From NCBI GenBank assembly GCA_003134765.1, contig PLCM01000015.1, positions 3,421-67,420 on the forward strand: a stretch of DNA of 64,000 nt, read 5' to 3'. Within the stretch, counting starts at the first letter, position 1; the number at the start of each line of letters is the position of its first letter. The DNA is from Spartobacteria bacterium (GTDB lineage Bacteria; Verrucomicrobiota; Verrucomicrobiia; Chthoniobacterales; UBA10450). Below the pieces are notes generated by a model. That model was given only the letters and a program-made list of their open reading frames with translations, was not told the DNA's origin and did no database searches. Made by a program: the position numbers and the translations under genes. Shown here in pieces: positions 1 through 8,614 of the stretch.

Positions 1-3000
1 GTCGGCTATCACCCCGGAGCAGTCGCAGTAAACCGGCAAACAAACCGGACCTATGTTATAGATGCTCAGGCGCCCGAACTGGTGGTCATTGATGGAGCTA
101 CCAACTCAGTCAGTGGACGTGTAGCTGTGAAGCCCGCATTTAGTGTTTCCCTCATCGCCGTTAGTGAAGCAGTGAATCGGATCTACCTGCCGCGCGTGGT
201 GATCGATCCTGTCGATGGAACCCGGGCGTCTGGCGTCGATGTCCTCGATGGAGCGACCAACGCGTTAATCACGACCATCTCTGTCGGAAGCTCTGACATT
301 TACGCGCTAGCTGTGGATGACACGCGCCGTCACCTGCTCATTGCGACAGCAGGAACAATGTATGTGTACGGGCTCGATAGTAACTCGCTAGTTGCGACTG
401 CCGCGTTACCCAACAACATCTTTGGCATGGTAGCTAATCCAGCGACCGGCCGCATCTACGTTGGCATTCTTGATAGCGGCGTTACCGTGTTGGACGGAGA
501 CAGCTACGGTGTGTTGGCATCATCAATCACGTCAGGAGCGGAACCGGTGCCGATGGCAGTCGACCAGAAGCGCAACAAAATTTACGTGGCGAACATTGCC
601 GCAGGTTCGGTGGACAATAGCTTCACCGTGATCGATGGCGCGACGAACACTTCCCAAACGATCAGTAACATCTCGTCGAATACCGGAGGGGATGCCGTCC
701 AAAGCGTCGCGGTCGATGAAGTCTCGAACACCGTCTACGTCCTCGACAATGGCGATCAAAGCGGGTTCCCTGGCTCGGTCAACGTTTATAGCGCTGCCAA
801 CAATTACTCATATCTTGGCGAGATATCCGTCGGCGCCGGCCCCGCCGGCATGGCGTTCAATAGCACGTCGCGTCAGCTCTTCGTCACAAACGAGAATGAC
901 GGCACCGTTTCCGTGCTCCTGAACGGAACCCGCCCACCGCCGCCGGTGCCCGCTCATGGGGGCCTTTCGGACACTTACTTCGCGGTGGACGGCTATTATT
1001 CGGGCGGGACCATTGTCAACGGCACGCCACTCGCGTTCCTCGCACAGCAAAGCGGGAGGCCAGCAGGTCTTAACGTCCGCGTTCAGTTCAGTACCACGCC
1101 TAACGATGCATCGAGCTGGCAACCACTGCCGAATGGAACTAATGGATTCATGGCGTATGATTCCTCCAGCCTCCAATTCGTCCTGACATCGGCCAACTAT
1201 CCTTTGACAAGCGGTGTTTCCTTCCGCGCGATTTCGGCTGCGCCAGGTTACCCGGACAGCATTTCCAATGTGGTGGGGCCTTTTAATCTCACAACAAATC
1301 TCGCCCCGGCCGGACAGACCATCCTTCGGCTCGTCGCCAATGGCATTCGAGCGGATCTGGACTTCAGAGCTACAGAGATGGGTGCTCCATCCGGCACAGC
1401 TTTGAGAGTGCAAACTTCGACGACCCCGGGAAGCGAAGCTAGCTGGACTGATCTCACGAATGGTAACTCTGGGCAGATGACTCAAACCACCGATCCGGCA
1501 CAATTCGTTCTGCTGATGAATAACTATCCGGCAGCGACTGCCGTCTACTTCCGGGCTGTTGCCACCGCGGCGGGCAGCGTCGATAGCATCTCCAACATCA
1601 TCGGGGCTTATGACTTTCTCAGCGATACCCCGCCAACAGTGACCTTCGCGTCACCTTCAGGAGCAGGCGGAACTTCTGGTCAGGACGTGAACCATCCGAT
1701 CGTCGTATTTTTGGACGCGAATGGCTCCGTGAGCCTCCCAATCACTGTAGATGCTTCCAGCAATCGGCAGGTCCATGCCTTGAGTATTCTGTTCGATGGG
1801 GGCGCAATCAAGCAGGTAAGCGATCTCACCCACATATCTGTTGACTACGTGACGAGTGTAACGGGTCTTCATATCATAGAGGCGGTGGCGATCGACGATC
1901 TTGGCGCAACCGGCCGAGCGGCGACAGGTCCGATCTACGTCCTTGTGGCACCGGCGAATGCTGTTTCAAGCAAAGCAAGCAGTGCGACTCGTAGTACCCG
2001 TATTCAGCAGGCTTCGACTGGCGGCGATACCTACACGCTTGTCGGCGACGGCAAGAACTGGAACGATCCGACCGCCTGGAGCGGCAGTCAAGGGGGTAAC
2101 GGAGTTCCCGGGCCCTCAGATGTAGCGATCGTAAGTTCCTTGACAGTCGTAATCGATGTTAGGGTCGAAGTCGGCTCGCTAATCATCAGCGGTGGCCATA
2201 TCAAGGGTGTCAACGCCTCTCCTCTTAAGGTCGATCACCTCCTGACCATTAGTGGAGGAGGAATCGACGGTTTGATCCTGGAAATTCCGAGCACGGCGAC
2301 CGTCAACATGATCAATGACGTTGATTTTCCGTTCTACGGGGATGTTTATAATAACGGTAATTGGCAAATGCACGGGAGCGGAGGGATCGCTGGGTTGCTA
2401 TACTTTGCAAACACAGGGACGACGAACTTTCAAATGCCACTCTTGAAGGCTGGACTATCTCTTGGACTGGCGCCGACCGATCGAACTATTTCGACTGCGA
2501 CGCTGGCTAACACCGGAAGCATTCTCGCGTCCGGAATACCTGGTCTGATCAGCGAGGACGGTAGCGGGCTCATTGCGCAAGATGGCGGGAGCCTCATTGC
2601 GCAGGATGGCGGTAGTCTCATCTCGGAGGATGGGAGTGGTGTCATCTCAAACGATGGCGGTAGTCTCATCTCGGAGGATGGAAGTGGTGTCATCTCAAAC
2701 GATGGCGGCAGCCTCGTCGCTCAAGGTGGCGGCAATTTTGACGTCAGTGGCGGTACCGCCGCTGATAGTTCGGGTAAGGTGAAGGCAGTAACAGCCGCGT
2801 CCGGGTTCGTCCAAACAGCCGGCGAGACGGACCTGAACTTGATCAGAATCATCGGGCCGGTGACGGTTAATGGCGGCGTGCTGAGCGGCTCCGGTGTTAT
2901 CGCTGGAGATCTGACCCTGAACGGCGGCTATATCTCGCCGGGACATTCAGCGGGTCTGGTGGCGGTGACGGGGAACTACACGCAAGGAGCGCAAGGCACG

Positions 3001-4026
3001 TTGATCATTAAGAATGGCGGCCCGAATCCGAATCAATTCGACCAACTACAGGTCGGAGGCACAGCGACCTTGGGCGGCAACCTCGACGTGCGGACGATCA
3101 ATGGCTACCAACCGAGTAGCGCAGATACGTTTAACCCAATCGGCTACGGTGCGGTCAGCGGCACGTTCGCGGCAGTAAGTTCAAACGCGCAGGTGACGTT
3201 GAACGCGACTGGACTGGTCAGTTCGGTGGACATCACGAAGTCTCAACCGTCGACCGGGCAGCCGCTCAACATCGCGACGCGGCTTCAAATTCAAAGCGGC
3301 GACAATGTTCTTATCGCCGGGTTCATCATCACCGGGCCTCCTGGCTCGAGTAAGAAGGTGCTGATTCGGGGCATAGGACCTTCGCTGGCTGCCTTTGGGG
3401 TGGCTGGGACTATCGCCGATCCATTCCTGGAGCTGCATAACCCGGATGGCACCGTGGTATCTAATGACAACTGGAAGCAGGCGCCGAACGTCGCGGACAT
3501 TCCGGCCGGCTTCGCGCCGAGCAACGATCTGGAGTCGATTATCTATACAACTCTGTCTCCCGGTAACTACACCGCGATCTTGAAGGGAGCGCACGGCGAG
3601 GCCGGCGTAGGCCTTGTGGAAGCATATGATTTCGACACCACGTCGACGGCGAAGCTGGCTAACATCGCCACCCGTGGCTTTGTGAACACGGGCGATAACG
3701 TCATGATCGGCGGTTTCATCATCGGCGGGACCGAACCGGCGAATGTCCTTGTCAGGGCGATCGGTCCTTCGCTCATTCCATTCGGGGTGCAAGGAGCCTT
3801 GCAGGCCACAACTCTTGAGCTCCATGACAGCAACGGAAGTGTGATCAGCAACGAAGGCTGGCGAAGCACCCAGGAAAGTGAAATTCAGGCGACCACCATT
3901 CCACCGAGCAATGACAACGAGGCCGCGATCCTGGCGACATTGGTGCCGGGGAATTACACGGCGGTTGTGCGTGGCAAGAACAACACGACGGGCATTGGCC
4001 TGGTCGAAGCTTACAATCTTCAGTAG
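1..4026 (+). CDS. Giant secreted/surface protein: YVTN-like propeller, beta-strand repeats, twin C-terminal domain (5' end missing)
   Basis: The frame is open from base 1 and the propeller sequence begins there, so the true start lies left of the window; the GTG at 82 is internal. About 1341 residues are visible. In order: about seven YVTN/NHL-like blades, several ending in DGATN (to about residue 320); two FN3-like repeats of about 105 residues; an Ig/cadherin-like stretch; a passenger-like region of short beta strands; eight 8-residue repeats (2545-2736); an autotransporter-type strand region with ISPGHSAG and GNYTQGAQG; and two C-terminal domains of about 120 residues, each running from NIATR to VEAY. 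The same pair ends the proteins at 48708-51638 and 56176-57156. Known: YVTN propellers and strand-rich passengers are typical of extracellular proteins. Inferred: exported surface or adhesion protein. No membrane anchor is visible at the C-terminus. Confidence 0.85.
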   Translation, partial: VGYHPGAVAVNRQTNRTYVIDAQAPELVVIDGATNSVSGRVAVKPAFSVSLIAVSEAVNRIYLPRVVIDPVDGTRASGVDVLDGATNALITTISVGSSDIYALAVDDTRRHLLIATAGTMYVYGLDSNSLVATAALPNNIFGMVANPATGRIYVGILDSGVTVLDGDSYGVLASSITSGAEPVPMAVDQKRNKIYVANIAAGSVDNSFTVIDGATNTSQTISNISSNTGGDAVQSVAVDEVSNTVYVLDNGDQSGFPGSVNVYSAANNYSYLGEISVGAGPAGMAFNSTSRQLFVTNENDGTVSVLLNGTRPPPPVPAHGGLSDTYFAVDGYYSGGTIVNGTPLAFLAQQSGRPAGLNVRVQFSTTPNDASSWQPLPNGTNGFMAYDSSSLQFVLTSANYPLTSGVSFRAISAAPGYPDSISNVVGPFNLTTNLAPAGQTILRLVANGIRADLDFRATEMGAPSGTALRVQTSTTPGSEASWTDLTNGNSGQMTQTTDPAQFVLLMNNYPAATAVYFRAVATAAGSVDSISNIIGAYDFLSDTPPTVTFASPSGAGGTSGQDVNHPIVVFLDANGSVSLPITVDASSNRQVHALSILFDGGAIKQVSDLTHISVDYVTSVTGLHIIEAVAIDDLGATGRAATGPIYVLVAPANAVSSKASSATRSTRIQQASTGGDTYTLVGDGKNWNDPTAWSGSQGGNGVPGPSDVAIVSSLTVVIDVRVEVGSLIISGGHIKGVNASPLKVDHLLTISGGGIDGLILEIPSTATVNMINDVDFPFYGDVYNNGNWQMHGSGGIAGLLYFANTGTTNFQMPLLKAGLSLGLAPTDRTISTATLANTGSILASGIPGLISEDGSGLIAQDGGSLIAQDGGSLISEDGSGVISNDGGSLISEDGSGVISNDGGSLVAQGGGNFDVSGGTAADSSGKVKAVTAASGFVQTAGETDLNLIRIIGPVTVNGGVLSGSGVIAGDLTLNGGYISPGHSAGLVAVTGNYTQGAQGTLIIKNGGPNPNQFDQLQVGGTATLGGNLDVRTINGYQPSSADTFNPIGYGAVSGTFAAVSSNAQVTLNATGLVSSVDITKSQPSTGQPLNIATRLQIQSGDNVLIAGFIITGPPGSSKKVLIRGIGPSLAAFGVAGTIADPFLELHNPDGTVVSNDNWKQAPNVADIPAGFAPSNDLESIIYTTLSPGNYTAILKGAHGEAGVGLVEAYDFDTTSTAKLANIATRGFVNTGDNVMIGGFIIGGTEPANVLVRAIGPSLIPFGVQGALQATTLELHDSNGSVISNEGWRSTQESEIQATTIPPSNDNEAAILATLVPGNYTAVVRGKNNTTGIGLVEAYNLQ
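2545..2736 (+). repeat. Eight in-frame 24-bp repeats (8-residue units)
   Basis: Eight consecutive 24-bp units encode variants of LISEDGSG, LIAQDGGS and VISNDGGS. A 48-bp pair (LISEDGSG followed by VISNDGGS) occurs twice in a row with almost identical DNA, which points to recent unit duplication. The periodic hydrophobic-x-hydrophobic then D-G-G/S pattern fits one beta-solenoid coil per unit. Likely a length-variable stretch within the surface protein. Confidence 0.85.
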
Positions 4027-4027
4027 G

Positions 4028-4172
4028 AAAATCCGAATTTCGAAGCACGAAATCCGAAACAAGAACCAAAGGATCGAAGCCGTCGAATAATCGAAAGGGG
4101 CGGCAATCGTTTTATAATTTCCTATTCGAGTTTCCGATTTGTTTCGAGCTTCGGATTTCGGATTTCGAATTT
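4028..4172. repeat. Imperfect inverted repeat rich in ATCCGAAA / TTTCGGAT
   Basis: The left arm (GAATTTCGAAGCACGAAAT and onward) is matched by a right arm near 4140-4172 containing TTCGGATTTCGGATTTCGAA. It starts immediately after the stop of the preceding gene and may end its transcript. A related hairpin lies at 4681-4740. Confidence 0.55.
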
Positions 4173-4278
4173 GCGGCTCTGGCATCCACCCGGATAAAAG
4201 GCGAGCGGTCGGAAGTACGTCGTGCCATCTGCGGCGACGAGGCGAATATGCTATATTGAACCGAAAGGCTTCACTAAT

Positions 4279-4659
4279 ATGAAAAGAGTAAACGTCGTTG
4301 TTCTTCTTGCAGCCATGGGCGGATTGCTATTCGCGAGCGCGAACCAAAGCGGCGCGGGGCCGTCCGAATATTCGCGCACCGGGGATGGGCTTCTCCGGAT
4401 GAAGCATTCGCCCGTCCTTGGAATCAATATCCCCATTGCGATCTGGATCGACGGGAGGCAGGCGGGGGCTTTCACCAAAGGGCACGTTTACGAACGGTCC
4501 CTCGCGCCGGGTCGACACAACGTCTACGCGAGTCGCCCGGGCCAGTTGAGCGATTCGTGGTACGGCACGCTGGATGTGCGGCCCGGGGAAACCTATTCGT
4601 TCGTCGTGAATTGCACGCTGAACCAGGTGATCCTCCAGCCTGTGGGTCGGATTGATTAG
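4279..4659 (+). CDS. Small secreted protein, unknown function
   Basis: 126 residues. The chosen ATG at 4279 begins a clear signal peptide (MKRVNVVVLLAAMGGLLFA) and has a weak AAAGG upstream; a longer frame from 4222 adds a non-signal leader and is unlikely. The mature part (IAIWIDGRQAG, then YERSLAPGRHNVYASRPG and RPGETYSFVV) reads like a PEGA-type or small all-beta domain with a glycine/proline-rich turn. No catalytic motif is visible. It is convergent with the secreted protein at 4912-5520. The family is not recognised with certainty; export is well supported, function is not. Confidence 0.6.
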   Translation: MKRVNVVVLLAAMGGLLFASANQSGAGPSEYSRTGDGLLRMKHSPVLGINIPIAIWIDGRQAGAFTKGHVYERSLAPGRHNVYASRPGQLSDSWYGTLDVRPGETYSFVVNCTLNQVILQPVGRID

Positions 4660-4680
4660 CCGCGCTGCAGCAAAGGCAAA

Positions 4681-4740
4681 CTCGAGTATCGAAATCCGAA
4701 ACCATTTCAAACAAGGAATGGTTCCGAATCCGAAACGAGT
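4681..4740. repeat. Short inverted repeat between convergent genes
   Basis: CGAAACCATT pairs with AATGGTTCCG around a 10-base loop (tcaaacaagg), and the outer parts carry further CGAAATCC-type matches. It resembles the repeat at 4028-4172 and lies in the gap between two convergent genes, where it could stop transcription from both sides. I see nothing else in 4741-4911. Confidence 0.5.
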
Positions 4741-4911
4741 TAGCTGATTACGTGTGGAGTATTTCCGGTTTCGGGCTCGAACCTGACCTGAACGAAGTGT
4801 TCTTCAGCCGGACAGTCGTGCGCAAAGTTCCGTAAATCGGGCGGCGGGCTCTCGTTTGGTTGCGATCCCAAACTCAATCCATGCAGTGGCCGCTTTCAGA
4901 CTTACATGGCA

Positions 4912-5520
4912 CTAGAAGCCCTTGTTATGATCCTCATTTTCGATCATGCTGCCTTCCCCTCCGCGATCCATTTGCTTTTGGAGGTCTTCGTTCCTCCAGG
5001 CGATGACGTTTCCGGCAGGGGGCAAACCCGCTTCCTGCCAGTGTCCGCCACGATTGCTCCCAAGTTCCGCGGTCACCCAGACAAAGCGTTTGCCGTCGAC
5101 CATCCTATACTTTAGATTCTTTCCCCGCGCCATGGTCTGTTCGTTCAGGACCTGTCCGGTGATGTTCGAATCGGGACCTACCTCGACCTTCATGGCCGCG
5201 CCGCCAGCAGCAAATGTCTCTCCCGGGACGTCAGCAGCGATCACTTTCTTTTTGCCGGCGGACACGACGAGCATGTACTGATTCCCTTTTACCGCCGCAC
5301 TCCTGGTATTGAACTGAACCACGTAGTGTCCGGGGTGGAGGTTTCGGGTTGCAAAGGTGGAATTCGCGCCAACCGGACCTTTGAACGCGACCTTGCTGCT
5401 GGCGTCAAAGACCGTCACTTCGATCGGAGGAACTCCAGCGTAAGCGGTGGAGGCAATGCCGAGAAGAAGGACAAAAGCCGAGCGCGCGAATGGTAGTTTG
5501 TTAAACAGGTGGTTTTTCAT
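4912..5520 (-). CDS. Secreted hypothetical protein
   Basis: 202 residues with a signal peptide (FARSAFVLLLGIASTAYAG) and a strong AAAGGAG Shine-Dalgarno just upstream of the ATG at 5520. The mature protein has a carboxypeptidase-regulatory-like or PEGA-like beta section (HPGHYVVQFNTRSA), then a lysine-rich turn, and a C-terminal half with an acidic tail. No catalytic motif is recognised. It is divergent from the MocR-type regulator, with about 190 bp between them. Function unknown; secretion well supported. Confidence 0.6.
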   Translation of the reverse strand: MKNHLFNKLPFARSAFVLLLGIASTAYAGVPPIEVTVFDASSKVAFKGPVGANSTFATRNLHPGHYVVQFNTRSAAVKGNQYMLVVSAGKKKVIAADVPGETFAAGGAAMKVEVGPDSNITGQVLNEQTMARGKNLKYRMVDGKRFVWVTAELGSNRGGHWQEAGLPPAGNVIAWRNEDLQKQMDRGGEGSMIENEDHNKGF

Positions 5521-5655
5521 ATTGCTCCTTTGGATGAGTTTGGTTTGTCAATGTTGCGAAGAAAGGTCCTTTTGGTTCGCCGACGAGCCGGCCAGTTCAC
5601 GCGATCAGAATCGTCTCTTTTCGGCGGCGCGCCATATCCACTTGGCGCGAACGGT

Positions 5656-5685
5656 GCGGGCCAGTTGTCAATGATTTTGGCCCGC
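5656..5685. promoter_or_regulatory. Candidate operator: perfect 8-bp inverted repeat upstream of the MocR-type gene
   Basis: GCGGGCCA (5656-5663) and TGGCCCGC (5678-5685) form an exact inverted repeat with a 14-base spacer, 28 bp upstream of the TTG at 5714 and in the divergent promoter region with the secreted protein. MocR regulators often bind near their own start and control a divergent neighbour, so an operator is plausible. It could equally be an RNA hairpin. Confidence 0.35.
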
Positions 5686-5713
5686 TCTTGAGCCGTTCCT
5701 TGGAGATGGGACA

Positions 5714-7324
5714 TTGGTTTTGGATATGAGCGAGGATCGTCTCGCCCTTGTAATGAAGAAGCGGATGTCAAATCAACGGCGAAGACGATCGATCATCGCC
5801 TTCGAAATGGTCCGACTGGATCGCGCCGCGGCCGAGCCGCTCCATCGGCAACTTTATCGGCAGATTCGCGATGAACTGAGGTCGGGAAACTTTAGCCGCA
5901 GCTCTTCGCGCCTGCCCTCTTCACGAGCTTTGGCCGCCGAGCTTGGTGTTTCGAGGATCACCGTCAATCTGGCCTTTTCGGAGCTTGAGGCGGAAGGCTA
6001 TCTCATCGCGAAAACGGGTTCGGGCACATTCGTGGCCGACCCGTTGCCCGAGGCATTCCTGAGTGCGGACCATGCCAATTTGTCGTCGCCGCAAGCCCAG
6101 GAGACGCACCTCTCGGATCGCGTAAACCAGATCCCGGACCAGCGGGTGGGGCAGGAATTTGATCTCGGCGCGACCGCGGCCGCGCCTGGAGTTTTGCTCC
6201 AGTCGGGCATTCCGGCGGTGGATGAATTTCCCATTGCGGTCTGGGAGCGCCTTCGTGCGCAGATCCTGGCGAAGAAGGGAGCGAACCTGTTGCGCTATGG
6301 CTCCAATCGCGGCGACGCCGATTTGCGGAAAGCGGTCGCGGCTTACCTGTGTGATTTCCGGGGAGCGCATTGTCATCCTGATCAGATCCTCATCGTGGCG
6401 GGAATGCAGCAAGCCATGCTGATCAGTGCAATGGCGGTGCTAGACCCGGGTGATCGGGCCTGGATCGAAGATCCCGGTTTCCATCAGGCTCGCAGGGTGC
6501 TCGCCCTGGCGGGAGCGACGATTGTGCCGCGTCCGGTCGACGGGGAAGGGATCGTCATCCATGGAGCATCAAAGCGCTCCGCGCCCAGGATTATTTATGT
6601 CACGCCTTCCCATCAATTTCCGCTCGGCGTCACGATGAGTCTGAAACGGAGGAAGGCTTTGCTCGAATTCGCGCAAACCCATGCTGCTTACATTTTGGAA
6701 GACGATTACAACGCCGAATTTCGCTTCACTGGTCCGCCGCTTCCATGTCTGCAAGGACTCGATCGGAGCGGGCGGGTGATCTATGCGGGCACCATGAGCA
6801 AGATTCTCTACCCCTCCTTGCGTTTGGGATATCTTCTTGTCCCGGCTCCATTAGCCGACGCGGTCGCGAAGCTCCGCGCCGTCATGGACCAACATTCACC
6901 CACCATCGATCAAGCCACCCTTGCTCGTTTCATTGCCGAAGGCTTTTACCTCAGCCACGTGCGAAGGATGCGAAAGATTTATTCCGAACGCCGCGAGGTG
7001 TTCCGCGAGCAATTCGACAAACTCCTGGGTGACCGCTTTATCCTCGAGATCGCCGATGCCGGTCTGCACGCTCTCGCGTGGTTCCGTTCGAAGGAGGATG
7101 TTCCGCTCATTCAGCGTGTCGAACCCGGCCTCGGCGTGAGGATAAGTTTTCTCTCCTTCTTCTGCATCGATGCGAAACCTCCGCCGGCTCTGCTGCTGGG
7201 ATTCGCAGCCTGGTCGCCGGCCCAAATTCGAGAGGGGCTGGCCCGGCTGGCGCGAGCCCTCGAAAAACAACCGGTCCCGGGCCAGCGTAGGTCAGCCTTT
7301 CGCAACAGGAATTCGGACCGGTAG
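5714..7324 (+). CDS. MocR/PdxR-type transcriptional regulator (GntR winged helix fused to a fold-type I aminotransferase)
   Basis: 536 residues from the TTG at 5714. An N-terminal GntR-type winged helix (PLHRQLYRQIRDELRSG, then LAAELGVSRITVNLAFSEL) is followed by an aminotransferase-like domain with LEDDYNAEF and the PLP-lysine motif GTMSKILYPSLRLGYL. Known: MocR proteins use PLP or related ligands to control vitamin B6, GABA or amino-acid genes. The start is uncertain: TTG 5714 has GGAG 8 bases upstream, but family homology begins near the ATG at 5807, and ATG 5765 is also possible. No pdx or gab gene is near; the divergent secreted-protein gene is the only obvious neighbour target. It is convergent with rlmN with a 7-bp gap. 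Confidence 0.85.
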   Translation: MVLDMSEDRLALVMKKRMSNQRRRRSIIAFEMVRLDRAAAEPLHRQLYRQIRDELRSGNFSRSSSRLPSSRALAAELGVSRITVNLAFSELEAEGYLIAKTGSGTFVADPLPEAFLSADHANLSSPQAQETHLSDRVNQIPDQRVGQEFDLGATAAAPGVLLQSGIPAVDEFPIAVWERLRAQILAKKGANLLRYGSNRGDADLRKAVAAYLCDFRGAHCHPDQILIVAGMQQAMLISAMAVLDPGDRAWIEDPGFHQARRVLALAGATIVPRPVDGEGIVIHGASKRSAPRIIYVTPSHQFPLGVTMSLKRRKALLEFAQTHAAYILEDDYNAEFRFTGPPLPCLQGLDRSGRVIYAGTMSKILYPSLRLGYLLVPAPLADAVAKLRAVMDQHSPTIDQATLARFIAEGFYLSHVRRMRKIYSERREVFREQFDKLLGDRFILEIADAGLHALAWFRSKEDVPLIQRVEPGLGVRISFLSFFCIDAKPPPALLLGFAAWSPAQIREGLARLARALEKQPVPGQRRSAFRNRNSDR

Positions 7325-7331
7325 CTTGGAA

Positions 7332-8453
7332 TCAGTTCGCGCTCGCAGGCACGACTTCCAGATTGCGTTTCGTTTGCAGGCGAAGCTGGCCGCAAGCGGC
7401 GGCGATGTCGTGGCCTTTCTCCCTGCGCAAAGTGGCGACGGTGCCGTGTTCGCGGAGGATGGAGAGGAAGAGTTCCTGACGCGCGCGCGAGGGGCGCGAC
7501 CAATCGAGACCCTCGACGATGTTGTAAGGAATCAGATTGACTTTGGCGCCCAGGCGCCGGGCATGGGCGGCGAGTAGATGGGCTTGCTCTTCGGCGTCGT
7601 TCACGCCCGCGATCAAAATGTATTCGAAGTAGATGCGCTGTTTTTTGCGGCTGGCGTAGTAATCGCAAGCGGCCAGGAGAGCCGTTAGATCATACTTGCG
7701 GTTCACCGGCATGATCCTGTTCCGCACCTCGTCGGTCGCGCCATGAAGCGAAATCGCGAGGCGGCTTTGCAACGGTTCGTCGGCCAGCTTCCGAATCTGC
7801 GGCGCCAATCCGCTGGTGGAAACGGTGATGTGGCGCGCGCCGATCTCGAGGCCCCAGGGGGCGTTGATGATTCGGATGGCACGGACAACGTTTTCGAAAT
7901 TTGCCAGTGGTTCCCCCATTCCCATGAAGACGACATTGTCGATTCTTTCGCCACTCGCCTTTTCCACGGCGATCAGCTGCTGGACGATCTCGCTTGCGTC
8001 GAGATTCCGGGAGAACCCATCGAGGCCGCTGGCGCAGAATTTGCAGCCGTAGGCGCAGCCTACCTGGGTGGAGACGCAAATGGTGCGGCGATCCGAAGTC
8101 GACCCGTAAAGGGAAGGAGAGGCGGGGATGAGGACGGACTCGATCAGGTTTCCGTCTCCGAGCCGAAAGAGAAATTTCCGGGTGGTATCTTCGGAGCCGA
8201 GGACGCGGACGTTTTCGAGATTGCCGAAGGAAAAATCGTCGGCGAGCCGGTTCCGGAGATCCTGCGGAAGGTCGGTCATCTCTTCGAATGAAGTGACGCG
8301 CTTCTCGTAGAGCCAATCGGCGATCTGTTTTGCGCGATAGGGACGCTGATCCCGGGTGGCGAGGTGCGCAGCGATCTCGTCGAGATACAACGAATTAATC
8401 GAGCGTCTGCCGGGCGTCTGCACCCTGAAGGTTACGGCAGGCGAACGAGTCAT
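7332..8453 (-). CDS. rlmN: Dual-specificity 23S rRNA/tRNA adenine-C2 methyltransferase RlmN
   Basis: 373 residues, the normal length. A radical SAM enzyme that methylates C2 of A2503 in 23S rRNA and A37 in some tRNAs. The [4Fe-4S] cysteines are C133, C137 and C140 (GCAYGCKFC). The methyl-carrier cysteine pair characteristic of RlmN is present: C126 (ICVSTQVGC) and C354 near the C-terminus (AAACGQL). GMGEPLANF and the SAM-binding segments are intact. Transcribed away from the Mpv17-like gene, with a double-hairpin repeat between them. Confidence 0.96.
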   Translation of the reverse strand: MTRSPAVTFRVQTPGRRSINSLYLDEIAAHLATRDQRPYRAKQIADWLYEKRVTSFEEMTDLPQDLRNRLADDFSFGNLENVRVLGSEDTTRKFLFRLGDGNLIESVLIPASPSLYGSTSDRRTICVSTQVGCAYGCKFCASGLDGFSRNLDASEIVQQLIAVEKASGERIDNVVFMGMGEPLANFENVVRAIRIINAPWGLEIGARHITVSTSGLAPQIRKLADEPLQSRLAISLHGATDEVRNRIMPVNRKYDLTALLAACDYYASRKKQRIYFEYILIAGVNDAEEQAHLLAAHARRLGAKVNLIPYNIVEGLDWSRPSRARQELFLSILREHGTVATLRREKGHDIAAACGQLRLQTKRNLEVVPASAN

Positions 8454-8482
8454 TCAAAGCGTCAACGTTGTAGCGATCATCT

Positions 8483-8564
8483 GGTAGGGACGCCGCGCTG
8501 CGGTGTCCGCGAACTGCCTCAAGTCGTGGATCGATGGCGGACGGCGCAGCGCGCCGTCCCTACC
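8483..8564. repeat. Double-hairpin palindromic repeat, family A
   Basis: The left arm GGTAGGGACGCCGCGCTGCG (continuing to GTGTCC) is itself a hairpin, GGACGCCGC-GCT-GCGGTGTCC with one G-T wobble. The right arm is GGACGGCGC-AGC-GCGCCGTCC, ending CCCTACC. The two arms are also inverted copies of each other. The same family forms the array at 18371-19036. It lies between divergent genes. Confidence 0.85.
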
Positions 8565-8614
8565 ATGGCAAGAATTCGTGTTGCCCAGCCGGGGCCGCGC
8601 GGCAGCTTGCGGCG

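Noticed and set aside
3181-4185. 334-residue minus-strand frame opposite the giant surface protein
   Set aside because: It lies entirely opposite well-conserved domain repeats and its product has the Arg/His-rich composition of a shadow frame.
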